Positions 25,694 to 33,084 of a stretch of DNA of 64,000 bases are shown here, piece by piece. Position numbers and translations under genes: made by a program. The stretch comes from Brevibacillus centrosporus (GTDB lineage Bacteria; Bacillota; Bacilli; Brevibacillales; Brevibacillaceae), in contig NZ_RHHP01000025.1 in assembly GCF_003710815.1 (NCBI RefSeq), forward strand, positions 78,027-142,026, given 5' to 3'. The first letter of the stretch is position 1; each line of letters starts with the position of its first letter. The notes beneath the pieces are model-generated. The model did no database searches. It was not told the DNA's origin and was given only the letters and a program-made list of their open reading frames with translations.

Positions 25694-26551
25694 CTACTCA
25701 TCCCACTTTCTTACGTCCCGATCTGTTCGCGACTTTTGCTTCCATCCGCCCCACACACTCTCATGTAACCACGGCTTTCCAAAAGAAGGTTGTAGAGGCT
25801 TCATATGGACTCTTACCTTTGTCTGTTCAGAATTGCTCCCGCCCTCCTCTCCTTCTTTTAAAGGGATTGCCGTCTGAATGTCCGAAGGGGGGCGCAGGGA
25901 AGCATGCGAAGGTTTCCACGTTTGTTGTATCATTCGCAAAAGATCCTCTTCCTCATGGGACGAGTCTCCCCTTTGGCTCTCTTCCGGAGACAACAGCATT
26001 TGAAGCAACTCCCCCTTTTGTCTCCGTATCCGAAAGATCTCCTCCAGCACATTCTGCATTCCAGCTTTCCACTTCTCCAGTGCTTCTAGTTCTACATACT
26101 GAGCGGCTTGTAAACACAATAAAAGAACTCCCTCGGAAAAAGAGTCCGCCGCTGCCACTGCCTTGCCATATCTCTCCTCTACAGTGGGGGAAATGTTTGC
26201 GTATCGCCCGCCCTTGCTCCTGACCAGCAGACGAGGCAGCAGCCTCGTAAGCCGGTTAAGAGAGACCCCATGCAACGCAGCGATGGCTTCCAAGCAACGC
26301 TGTACCGATTCAAGCCAGTGGAAAAACAGAGGAGTCCCTTCTGGCGGGAACTGCCCTTTCTTTATTTGCTGGGTAAAACCTTTCATCAAGGCTGTCAATG
26401 CATTCTCTGCCGCGTGTTCGGCCTCGAACATTCTCCAAAAGCGATCTTGCTGCCCTTCCTCTCCTCCATTGCGGAGCCATTTTTGTACTTCTTTGTGGAG
26501 CCATTTTTGTACTTCTTTGTGGAGCTGCTCCGCTTGCTTAGTTGTCGCCAT
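25694..26551 (-). CDS. Hypothetical helical, charged protein
   Basis: About 285 residues, rich in Glu, Gln, Lys and Trp, with no signal or membrane segment. It begins MATTKQAEQLHKEVQKWL and contains an exact tandem duplication of an 8-residue unit (HKEVQKWL). The central section (LFFHWLESVQRCLEAIAALH; LLRMIQQTWKPSHASLRP) looks like a helical domain, and the C-terminus is basic and Trp-rich. The start overlaps the end of the preceding gene by 14 bases, suggesting translational coupling. I do not recognise the family. The strand choice rests on the upstream partner and on the better protein composition; the 282 bases after its end hold no gene. Confidence 0.6.
   Translation of the reverse strand: MATTKQAEQLHKEVQKWLHKEVQKWLRNGGEEGQQDRFWRMFEAEHAAENALTALMKGFTQQIKKGQFPPEGTPLFFHWLESVQRCLEAIAALHGVSLNRLTRLLPRLLVRSKGGRYANISPTVEERYGKAVAAADSFSEGVLLLCLQAAQYVELEALEKWKAGMQNVLEEIFRIRRQKGELLQMLLSPEESQRGDSSHEEEDLLRMIQQTWKPSHASLRPPSDIQTAIPLKEGEEGGSNSEQTKVRVHMKPLQPSFGKPWLHESVWGGWKQKSRTDRDVRKWDE
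26473..26520 (-). repeat. Exact 24-bp tandem duplication inside a gene
   Basis: The 24-bp unit occurs twice without a gap (26473-26496 and 26497-26520), adding eight residues in frame to the hypothetical protein. Exact identity points to a recent event. Confidence 0.9.
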
Positions 26552-26897
26552 CGTCATTATCGACGTCATCGCCATCGCCTTCATCGCCGCCCTTTTGTCG
26601 CTCACTTTCCCTGACTTGGCTTTCCAGCTCCAAAATATTGTCGAGCTTGAATTGCGAAAGGATTTGCTTGCTGACGATACTCCGCAGCATCCGTTCCACG
26701 CTTTGGTTTACCCGAAGGAGATCTTCCAGACTAACATCGTCCTTTTCCAAAAAATGCTGAATTCTTTCACCCTCTGCGTTCATAATATGGGACAAACTGA
26801 TTTCTTCCATGGCGATCGAGGCCAACAACAGATGAATGACGTCTTCTCGCTTCAGTGTAATGTTAGGAGTAATATCTGGAATATTGGATAGCGACAT
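26538..26897 (-). CDS. Small protein of the NITREDAI-type paralogous family
   Basis: 119-residue protein. It starts MSLSNIPDITPNITLKREDV and continues with LLASIAMEEISLSHIMNAEGE, a pattern shared by a family of small paralogues common in Bacillus and Brevibacillus genomes, often near collagen-like or spore-surface genes. The C-terminus is a string of Asp, Gly and Glu. ATG 26897 is chosen since GGAGGGG is 6-7 bases upstream. Function unknown; a role at the spore or cell surface is only suggested by family context. It is coupled to the following hypothetical gene and precedes glycosyltransferase relics. Confidence 0.72.
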   Translation of the reverse strand: MSLSNIPDITPNITLKREDVIHLLLASIAMEEISLSHIMNAEGERIQHFLEKDDVSLEDLLRVNQSVERMLRSIVSKQILSQFKLDNILELESQVRESERQKGGDEGDGDDVDNDDGDN

Positions 26898-26954
26898 CCC
26901 TGCACCCCTCCATTTCTCAAAGTAAGTTTTAGCCACCAAACCCCTGCGACTTAA

Positions 26955-27463
26955 TCATTGCGCTTGCGCACGCGCTGTAAAGTAGGCTTCGTTGTACACC
27001 ACGCTGGGATGCTTGGGATTGTACATTTTGGCCAACTCATGATGAATCCGCGCTTTCTTCGGATCGCCCACGGCCGCCAAATACTCATGGAAAGCCCATG
27101 CCATTGAAAGCGGCAAGCTCTTCACACAAGCCGATTTCTGCGCAAGTACTGAACGGGCTTTCCCTCCTCATCCAATGTGAGGTGATAGGGCATGGAGACG
27201 GCGTCGTAATCAAAATCTTGCTGCTCCTTCAGGTGGTGGAAACGAGCACGGTCCTGCTCCTCCAATACGTCATCTGCGTACAGCCAAAGGATATAGTCCT
27301 TCGTGGCCTTTCCAAACGTAAAGTTGCGTGCAGCAGAAAAATCATCGATCCAGGCAAAATCGTAAACCGTGGCACCAAAGGTTCTGGCAATATCCTTGGT
27401 GTAATCGGTGGAGCCTGTATCCACGATGATCATCTCATCCACCAAATCCCGTACGCTCGTCAA
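26955..27463 (-). pseudogene. Family-2 glycosyltransferase relic (both N-terminus and middle lost)
   Basis: Reads VDEMIIVDTGSTDYTKDIA and FAWIDDFSAARNFTFGKATK with ILWLYADDVLEE, the nucleotide-sugar binding part of a GT2 enzyme, but lacks the usual first 25 residues. The frame stops at 27122. Another frame from about 27115 to the TGA at 26955 gives MAWAFHEYLAAVGDPKKARI and ELAKMYNPKHPSVVYNEAYF, the C-terminal helical end of the same kind of protein. About half of the gene between these parts is missing. Not functional. Confidence 0.8.
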
Positions 27464-27633
27464 ACATGAACCAAAGTCCCCTCCTCGTCACGAACGATCA
27501 TGCACAAGCTGATCGTGAACATGCAGACCGCTCCCTCCCCCCAAAACATTACTACCATCCTATTTCCACTTGCCTTGCAATATGTATCCCGGCATTTCAT
27601 AAGGATAACCACGGAAGGAACGGTGAGAGGTTG

Positions 27634-28013
27634 ATGACAGCTCCCTTAATCTCTCTGTGCATGATCGCCAAAAATGAAGCGGAGCAAATTTCGCTGGCTC
27701 TGCAAAGCGTGCTTCCCATCGTAGACGAGATCATCGTGGTCGATACGGGCTCGACGCATGCGGGGAGCATGGCCTGGTGTTGGCAGCTTCCACGCTTATT
27801 CTGCTCTCGCCCGCTGCATGGAGAAAATGGGCAAACAAAAAGAGGCACGCGTATACTCGCAACGCGCCCCGGCCTGACCACCTACAGCTGGAAAGAGCAG
27901 CCCCTGCACTGCGGACGCTTTCCCAACAATATTTTCGAGTGCCCTCCTTCCTCAACCGTTACCGTGTCAAGCACTTAGGCTGGTCCTCCCAAGAGATTCG
28001 CCATGAAAAGTAA
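27634..28013 (+). pseudogene. Second family-2 glycosyltransferase relic, composite
   Basis: ATG 27634 begins LISLCMIAKNEAEQISLALQ and VDEIIVVDTGST, an intact GT2 N-terminus. The catalytic domain then vanishes: after about 27750 another frame gives a TPR-like stretch SALARCMEKMGKQKEARVYS ending at a TGA near 27864. A further frame gives YFRVPSFLNRYRVKHLGWSS and EIRHEK, ending at 28013, which resembles a GT2 tail. At least two deletions are required. It faces the other relic head to head across about 170 bases. Confidence 0.75.
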
Positions 28014-28134
28014 GAATACCTGACACGAATCTACCTGATTTGGCGGTTTTTTTTTGAGAAAGAGAACTTGTAAAAAAACCAGACATTAATGTAAGATTAT
28101 ATAACATAAACATAACGTGTATTTACAGAGGGGA

Positions 28135-29547
28135 ATGAGTCATGTGGGGTTATTACTGAAAATCGTCAACGCGTACAAAAATCCTTCCGCCAATGAGACC
28201 GCTGCAGAAAATCAGCTCTTGACCGACGATATTGTAGTGGCGACAGACAGGCTAGAATCCATCGTAGAGCGCATCTACAACGAATCCGGAAGAATCGAGA
28301 GGGCTTCGGGCAATGTACTGACGATGAGTGAGAGCATTTTGCGCAATCAGACAGAAGCTCTCGACGGTGTAGAGACCTTGACCCACTTCCTGCAAACGGT
28401 TCAGCACCGCGCTGAAGATACCTCTGCACAAGCGAAGACCATGCGCGAGACGAACGCCTCTCTGGAAGAAGACCTGCGCCATGCCACAAAAGCACTGGAT
28501 CACACCAGTGAAACGTTTACCAGCCTGTTCGAAAATACGATGCGTACGACCCAATCCATTCACTTTCTGCTCGAGCAAATGAAACACATCGCGGAAATCC
28601 AAAAGCTGCTGAAAACGATGGTGGAAGAGACTAGTACACTGGCTATGAACGCCTCGATTGAAGCCTCTCACGCTGACACTACTGGCCGCAGCTTTGCCAT
28701 CGTCGCAGACAGGATCAAAGAGCTGGCTGACCAAGGCAGGCGCAATCTCCTCGACATCGATCCCCTCCTCCACAACATCCAGAGTACCTCCCGAGAAGTC
28801 CTCACTGTCCTGGACAAAAATCGAAGCCTTATCGCAGCAAACAAGCAGGAGCTGGGGGACAGCCATCGTTTTCTAGGCCAGGTTCAAGGCCGTTTCGATG
28901 TCCTCGAACAAATTATTTCCGAGAATGAGACTTCTTGCCTCAAGCAGGTCGAGACTGTGCAAAACATGACCGGGCAGCTGTCGCATCTCCTGAACAAGTC
29001 AAAGGAAAGCACTCAGCTGGCTTCCGATGTACAGAGTATTTCTGCCAGTCAAAACAACATCGTCAGACAGCTGCTCGAAGCGAGTAAACATCTCACGGAT
29101 ATCTCCGATGAGTTTTCCGTAGTAGTCAAGCAGCACAGCGATCCTGCAGAGATTATCGACAATCCACAATTTACGATCGACACCTTCGCCCAATGGAAAA
29201 GCCAGATGGAGGCGTGGGCGAGCCGGGAAGACCTCCTGTGCTCCTCCCCAGATGCGCTACAGGAGATTTTTCAGGCATGGATGAGCGAAACGGCTGCGCT
29301 GGAGGCCATATGGCTCAACAATGCGGATGGGGATTTCCTGCACTCGCTGCCACCGGCTGGCATACTCAATGCCAAAAGACGCCAGTGGTTCACCGGCGCA
29401 CTACAAGATGGTTTTTATATCTCCGCCCCCTACATTTCCGCTATCACCAAGCGACCGTGTGTCACCATCTCCACCTACCTCGTGGACAAGGACGGAACCT
29501 GCGGTGTGCTAGGCGCAGATATTCACTGCAACGTGATCGAAGAATAA
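28135..29547 (+). CDS. Soluble methyl-accepting chemotaxis-like protein with C-terminal sensor domain
   Basis: About 470 residues without a membrane segment. A long coiled-coil signalling domain occupies residues 20-330, with the hairpin tip recognisable as ETSTLAMNASIEASHA and FAIVADRIKELADQGRR, somewhat diverged from the canonical [15 protein letters not shown] globular domain follows (AIWLNNADGDFLHSLPPAGI; YISAPYISAITKRPCVTIST; GVLGADIHCN) that resembles a Cache/PAS-like sensor and lies at the C-terminus, the reverse of usual receptors. It probably senses a cytoplasmic ligand and signals to CheA. The start may be ATG 28135 or GTG 28144; the latter has better spacing from AGAGGGG. Confidence 0.82.
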   Translation: MSHVGLLLKIVNAYKNPSANETAAENQLLTDDIVVATDRLESIVERIYNESGRIERASGNVLTMSESILRNQTEALDGVETLTHFLQTVQHRAEDTSAQAKTMRETNASLEEDLRHATKALDHTSETFTSLFENTMRTTQSIHFLLEQMKHIAEIQKLLKTMVEETSTLAMNASIEASHADTTGRSFAIVADRIKELADQGRRNLLDIDPLLHNIQSTSREVLTVLDKNRSLIAANKQELGDSHRFLGQVQGRFDVLEQIISENETSCLKQVETVQNMTGQLSHLLNKSKESTQLASDVQSISASQNNIVRQLLEASKHLTDISDEFSVVVKQHSDPAEIIDNPQFTIDTFAQWKSQMEAWASREDLLCSSPDALQEIFQAWMSETAALEAIWLNNADGDFLHSLPPAGILNAKRRQWFTGALQDGFYISAPYISAITKRPCVTISTYLVDKDGTCGVLGADIHCNVIEE

Positions 29548-29548
29548 G

Positions 29549-29612
29549 AAAAAACCCCCGCTTCTATCGTTTTCCTGCCAGATCAAATGGCATAGGAAAC
29601 ATGGCGGGGTTA
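29549..29612. terminator. Terminator-like nested hairpin
   Basis: AACCCC/GGGGTT with inner GTTTTCCT/AGGAAAC. The run of T is on the minus strand (AAAAAA at 29549-29554), so it mainly ends the minus-strand holin/amidase unit and may also stop the chemoreceptor gene. Confidence 0.65.
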
Positions 29613-29613
29613 G

Positions 29614-30047
29614 TTATTCACAGGCATTTGAGAAAATTGTGAATAAGTCTGAATTATCTGTGGGTATCAAGCAATACAGCTGTGGATAGTTTGTGGATGC
29701 CATTTTTTCGTTTTAGCCGGTATTTGGCGATTTCGGTACTAAAGTAACAGTTCTGCTGGCCGACTCCCAGGAAACTTCCCCGTTCAAGACTTCGGCAAGC
29801 TTTCTGGCTGCGGCGTAAGCGATCCCGTTTTCGATAGAAACATCCAGCAGCTGCCCGTTCACCGTCACCCTTTTCGTGTCAGCTTCCCATCCCACTACTC
29901 CCCCAACCGCCTCTGCAACCATCCGGACAGGCAAATAGGAGACACCAGCACGCAAAATCCCCTTAGCTGGAAGTGCCACCTGTATGTTACAGTAATCCAC
30001 ATAACCCTGTGGTTTTTGTGGATTACTTGTTAGTAAGCTGTGGATAT
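29614..30047. repeat. Cluster of DnaA-box-like sequences
   Basis: Two sites match TTATNCACA exactly: TTATTCACA (29614-29622) and its reverse form (29638-29646). One-mismatch forms of TTATCCACA occur at 29681-29689, 29993-30001, 30017-30025 and 30039-30047, and weaker ones at 29659-29667 and 29692-29700. The first five lie in the non-coding 100 bases beside the amidase-like gene; the rest are inside it. Confidence 0.5.
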
Positions 30048-30198
30048 CTTGTTTGAAACGATTCCATGCCTCTGCTGCTCCCGTACCAATCGTGCAGTTA
30101 TTGGGGTACGCACTTAGCTGCTTTACCGCTTTCGGCGTAATGATGATTCCAGGTCTTGCCATCTTGTTGGTCAAAAGCATCTCCGTGATCTGCAGCAT
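29713..30198 (-). CDS. Amidase-like relic joined to a stalk (copper amine oxidase N-like) domain
   Basis: 161 residues. The N-terminus (MLQITEMLLTNKMARPGIII) followed by TPKAV resembles the start of phage N-acetylmuramoyl-L-alanine amidases, but the expected His-containing catalytic core is absent and the chain passes quickly to AEAWNRFKQDIHSLL. The rest is a stalk domain with its two repeats (GVSYLPVRMVAEAVGGVVGW; AAARKLAEVLNGEVSWE), common in Bacillales cell-wall proteins. The start follows AAGGAG directly after the holin stop, so it occupies the endolysin position of a lysis cassette. Catalytic activity is unlikely. Confidence 0.65.
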   Translation of the reverse strand: MLQITEMLLTNKMARPGIIITPKAVKQLSAYPNNCTIGTGAAEAWNRFKQDIHSLLTSNPQKPQGYVDYCNIQVALPAKGILRAGVSYLPVRMVAEAVGGVVGWEADTKRVTVNGQLLDVSIENGIAYAAARKLAEVLNGEVSWESASRTVTLVPKSPNTG

Positions 30199-30663
30199 TC
30201 ATTCTCCTTCTTTCTGCTTCATCGCGCGTTCGGTTTTTGCTTTCATCTCGGACTCTACCAGATTGGCGATCGCCTTGGGTACGGGCCAGCCTGCCCGTGC
30301 CGCATTGGCGGTCAGGCTGTTCCATGTGTGATAAATCAGCCCAAAGGTCACGCCATAAAAAAGAAACCCCGGCGTTGCCATCACCCTGTCCAAGAGGTTC
30401 GCCAGAGCAGGCAGAGCCAGGAAAAATAGCGTTCGCGGTATGCGGCTCAGTCCGTACTCGGAAGAATAGGTCTGGTCCTGTTTTTTGGCTGCTTGGATCC
30501 CCGTCACCCAGTCAAGGGCAATACAAAACAGGAGAACCACCAAAATATCCGTTCGCCCAGGTCCATACAAATAATGAAAGATAGGGGCAGTGATCGTTCC
30601 CGCTGTCGCTGCCCACCCATGTGACGGGGATGCTGCATGCTCCAAGATTTCTAGAAACTCCAT
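30199..30663 (-). CDS. Phage holin family protein
   Basis: 154 residues with three or four hydrophobic segments and a charged C-terminal tail (SEMKAKTERAMKQKEGE). The pattern LVVLLFCIALDWVTGIQAA, KKQDQTYSSEYGLSRIPRTL and ALANLLDRV is that of the toxin-secretion/phage-lysis holin family (TcdE/BhlA-like, holin_4). Holins form membrane lesions that let the endolysin reach the wall. It directly precedes the amidase-like gene, the normal lysis-cassette order. Confidence 0.85.
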   Translation of the reverse strand: MEFLEILEHAASPSHGWAATAGTITAPIFHYLYGPGRTDILVVLLFCIALDWVTGIQAAKKQDQTYSSEYGLSRIPRTLFFLALPALANLLDRVMATPGFLFYGVTFGLIYHTWNSLTANAARAGWPVPKAIANLVESEMKAKTERAMKQKEGE

Positions 30664-30853
30664 GTGCTCATCTCCCTCCTCACCCCCTTGGGGTCAATGG
30701 ATAAGTTGTTAATAAGTCTTTTCAGTGCAGGTTGAAGAATGTGGATTTCGGTGAAAAGAAATACCCCGGGGATGTCCCGAGGGTCGTTGGTGAATTATTT
30801 ACTTTTCCATAGTGATGAAGCTCCAAATAATAAAGCTCCAGTGGCGCATCCTG

Positions 30854-31198
30854 CTAAGCGCTGTCAGCATTGGGCATCTCCTGCACTTCCCCACTTAGAT
30901 TTACTGGCACAGAATCGATCGTACGACGTCCTAATGAAAGATTATCGGCAGGGGATGTTAGAGCGATTGATGGTAATCTATTATCCTCGTAATTAACTAT
31001 TACGGTGTATTGATAGTAATAGGCATACGTCCTCGTATCTGTTGATGGTTTGGTTACGGTGCCCAAGTAACTGTGATACCAGGTACTCCCACTTTGCCAT
31101 GCAGTAACACTAGAAACCGATTTTAAATTTGGAATTGTTAATGTCTGCGTTTGACTTCGAGATGTACTTTCTGGATATGTTTTACTTGTGGTTGCCAA
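30854..31198 (-). pseudogene. Fragment of a phage tail / extracellular Ig-like protein
   Basis: Open minus-strand frame with no ribosome site at its beginning. It reads SQTQTLTIPNLKSVSSVTAW and AYYYQYTVIVNYEDNRLPSI with ALTSPADN, typical of repetitive Ig-like parts of Bacillales tail or surface proteins. After SPADNLSLG the frame becomes unnatural and stops at 30854. It is cut at its upstream side exactly where the IS relic starts (about 31199). A weak hairpin follows at 30759-30785. Confidence 0.6.
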
Positions 31199-31547
31199 AA
31201 TCGCCTCTTTAGGACAGCGTTCTCCAACTCCAACCGCTTAATATAGCGTTCCTGATCGACGTACTGCTAGCGGCGTCCTCGTGTGTCTACCAAACCAAAC
31301 TCGCCTTGCTGTTTGTATTTACGCATCCATACCTTGAGTCGTCCAATATCTTTGATCCCTAATTCCTTCGCCACTGCCGCCTCCGTCATTCCCTTCAATC
31401 TCATCTCAATAGCCCTTTGCTTTAACTCCGCACTGTACGTTTCCTACTTCTTTTCCCTTTGTCCCCATTACGAAAAGCACCCCCTAGAATGAGTATCGTC
31501 ATTGAGAGGTCTTTTCTCAATGTCCATTCTAAGGGGTGCACTTTATG
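31199..31547 (-). mobile_element. IS3-family (IS150-like) insertion sequence relic, orfA only
   Basis: The minus strand encodes ETYSAELKQRAIEMRLKGMT, VAKELGIKDIGRLKVWMRKY and, after an in-frame TAG, QYVDQERYIKRLELENAVLK, which is IS3-family OrfA. A second TAG lies near its start and the ATG is displaced by a frameshift. The upstream end, about 31545, begins TGCACCCCTTAGAATGGACA, as IS150-type terminal repeats do, and forms a long imperfect hairpin with 31478-31492. OrfB and the other end are missing; the element is cut at about 31199. Confidence 0.8.
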
Positions 31548-31769
31548 GCTCAGGAGGCTCTTTCTGAAGTCTTTGTTTGTGTTTCTTTCTTTTGCTTGGC
31601 TTAAGTATAAACCACCTCACTTTCCAATGGGGAAAATGAACGGGAGTGTAAAGTTCTGTAAATATTTGTCTACCCTCTTGCTTGGAAAGCCCTTCGCTCT
31701 CGAGTTGAAACCTTCGAAACCTTCGTCGCTTTCGTCAAACAGCAGAACATCGCGGAGTTTAAAAAGAAG

Positions 31770-31820
31770 AAGACGATCTGAGAGAAATCGCTTTGACAGC
31801 GTTTCTTTCGATCGTCTTTT
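31770..31820. terminator. Long bidirectional terminator hairpin
   Basis: AAGACGATC / GATCGTCTT with an inner AGAGAAA...TTTCTTT and a CGCT/AGCG tip, flanked by A/G-rich sequence on the left and TTTTTCTTTT on the right. It follows the truncated mgtC. A plus-strand frame ending TGA 31779-31781 (RVETFETFVAFVKQQNIAEF) may be the last 39 residues of a lost gene. Nothing else is recognised in 31548-31841. Confidence 0.75.
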
Positions 31821-31841
31821 TCTTTTCCGTTTGCTATTCGC

Positions 31842-32157
31842 TTACTGTACCTCGACAGCCCGCACGCCTGCGTATCTTTGCAGCATCGGAAGGAGCTGAG
31901 CGATCTCGTAGGAGCCAGGCAGCTTGACGGTAACCTTTTGTGCGACGAGCACGAGTATGGTCGTTCCAATTCCGAGCGTGTACAGCCCAGCACCGATGGC
32001 CATTCCCATCCCGGCAGTCGCCCAGATTCCGGCAGCTGTCGTCAGTCCTTTGACTGTCTGACGCTGCATGAAAATCATCCCTGCCCCGAGAAAGCCGACC
32101 CCACTCACGACCTGCGCCGCGATCCGAGAAGGGTCCAGCCCCAGATTGTTCGGAAAT
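31842..32157 (-). pseudogene. N-terminally truncated MgtC/SapB family gene
   Basis: The reading frame carries NLGLDPSRIAAQVVSGVGFL, then GAGMIFMQRQTVKGLTTAAG and WATAGMGMAIGAGLYTLGI, the conserved MgtC core, and a short C-terminal domain. The first TM segments are missing: sequence similarity starts abruptly near 32157, with no start codon or ribosome site. About 105 residues remain of an expected 220 or more. MgtC proteins influence magnesium homeostasis and ATP synthase; this copy is almost certainly inactive. Confidence 0.8.
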
Positions 32158-32189
32158 TATAGCATGGCTCCTACAGGGGGGCAGCGTTA

Positions 32190-32846
32190 CTAGCAGGAGC
32201 GAATTTGCTGGGCCACTCCGCCGTACATGGCCCACGCCATCTTCGTGACAGCGCTTCTCTTGATTTCGTAGTAACGCTGACGGGAAACCCCGATTTCCTT
32301 TGCGATCTGATTATTCTTGTCTCCATCCAGCAGGGCCTCCAGAATCAGCCTCTCTTGCTCATCAGGAATCATCTCTACCGCTTCATCGATTCTGGCGATT
32401 TTGTCCTGGAGGCTCTGCAGCCTTTTCCACTTGCGCTCTCGACGCGCGACTTCGGCATGCGTCTTGTCCCCGAATCCCCCGATCGCTTTCGGCATGGCAA
32501 AGTCCAGCCCGTATTGAGCGACCATCCCTTCCCCTGCCTCGCGTAAAAAACGCTGAATGCGGCTAACCTCCAGCTGCATGTAATTGTAGTCGCGGATCTC
32601 CTCTTCCGTCCGCTGCACCACTTCAAGGGCTGGCTCCACTTTTGGGGCAGAATTTCGCAGAGGGCGCTGCTGCCCCGAAGTCTGCTGTCCCTCTGCGAAC
32701 TTGTCCCATTCCGGGCAAGCTTCGACTTTCCCCACATGCTTGTCGTGCACCTGGCAATGCGTCTTTCTCCCCCAACCTGTAGCCGGGCAGCCCTCACATA
32801 CGTGCTCGCGCAGTTCCTCTTTGCTCATACATGCTCGTGTTGCCAT
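32190..32846 (-). CDS. ArpU-like phage transcriptional regulator with Cys-rich N-terminus
   Basis: 218 residues. The N-terminal 50 residues hold a possible zinc cluster (CEGCPATGWGRKTHC...CPEW). A charged coiled-coil section follows. The C-terminal 60 residues form a sigma-70-region-4/ArpU-like helix-turn-helix: ERLILEALLDGDKNNQIAKE, then IGVSRQRYYEIKRSAVTKMA. ArpU-type proteins control late phage genes. ATG 32846 is chosen since GGAGGAA is 6 bases upstream. The gene has a promoter with a LexA-type operator, consistent with prophage induction control. It looks intact in an otherwise decayed element. Confidence 0.72.
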   Translation of the reverse strand: MATRACMSKEELREHVCEGCPATGWGRKTHCQVHDKHVGKVEACPEWDKFAEGQQTSGQQRPLRNSAPKVEPALEVVQRTEEEIRDYNYMQLEVSRIQRFLREAGEGMVAQYGLDFAMPKAIGGFGDKTHAEVARRERKWKRLQSLQDKIARIDEAVEMIPDEQERLILEALLDGDKNNQIAKEIGVSRQRYYEIKRSAVTKMAWAMYGGVAQQIRSC

Positions 32847-32899
32847 ATGGATTCCTCCCTGTAACCATCTATGTGTTTTACGTGATGAACGCGAAAATA

Positions 32900-32955
32900 G
32901 GAACGTTTGTTCTCTTTTGTAGTACAAGTATCTCATACAAAATTCCATTGTTCAA
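32900..32955 (-). promoter_or_regulatory. Promoter with LexA/SOS-type operator
   Basis: On the minus strand -35 TTGAAC (32950-32955) and -10 GATACT (32927-32932) are 17 bases apart. Just downstream AGAACAAACGTTCC (32900-32913) matches the B. subtilis LexA consensus CGAACRNRYGTTYC at every position except the first. It controls the ArpU-like gene. Confidence 0.7.
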
Positions 32956-32976
32956 GATCTTTCTACTAAAAAATAG

Positions 32977-33008
32977 AAAAAACACGCCCTCCCAAATGGA
33001 AGTGCGTG
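32977..33008 (-). terminator. Terminator of the LacI-regulated operon
   Basis: CACGC / GCGTG with an inner CTTCC/GGGAG pairing, then TTTTTTC on the minus strand, 77 bases after the last gene of the operon. Confidence 0.7.
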
Positions 33009-33084
33009 CCGTTCCGTTATTTTTTCTGTGTATAAACTGTTTGTAATTAGGATTTATCTGTGTATAGCTTGTGGACAATTTCCT

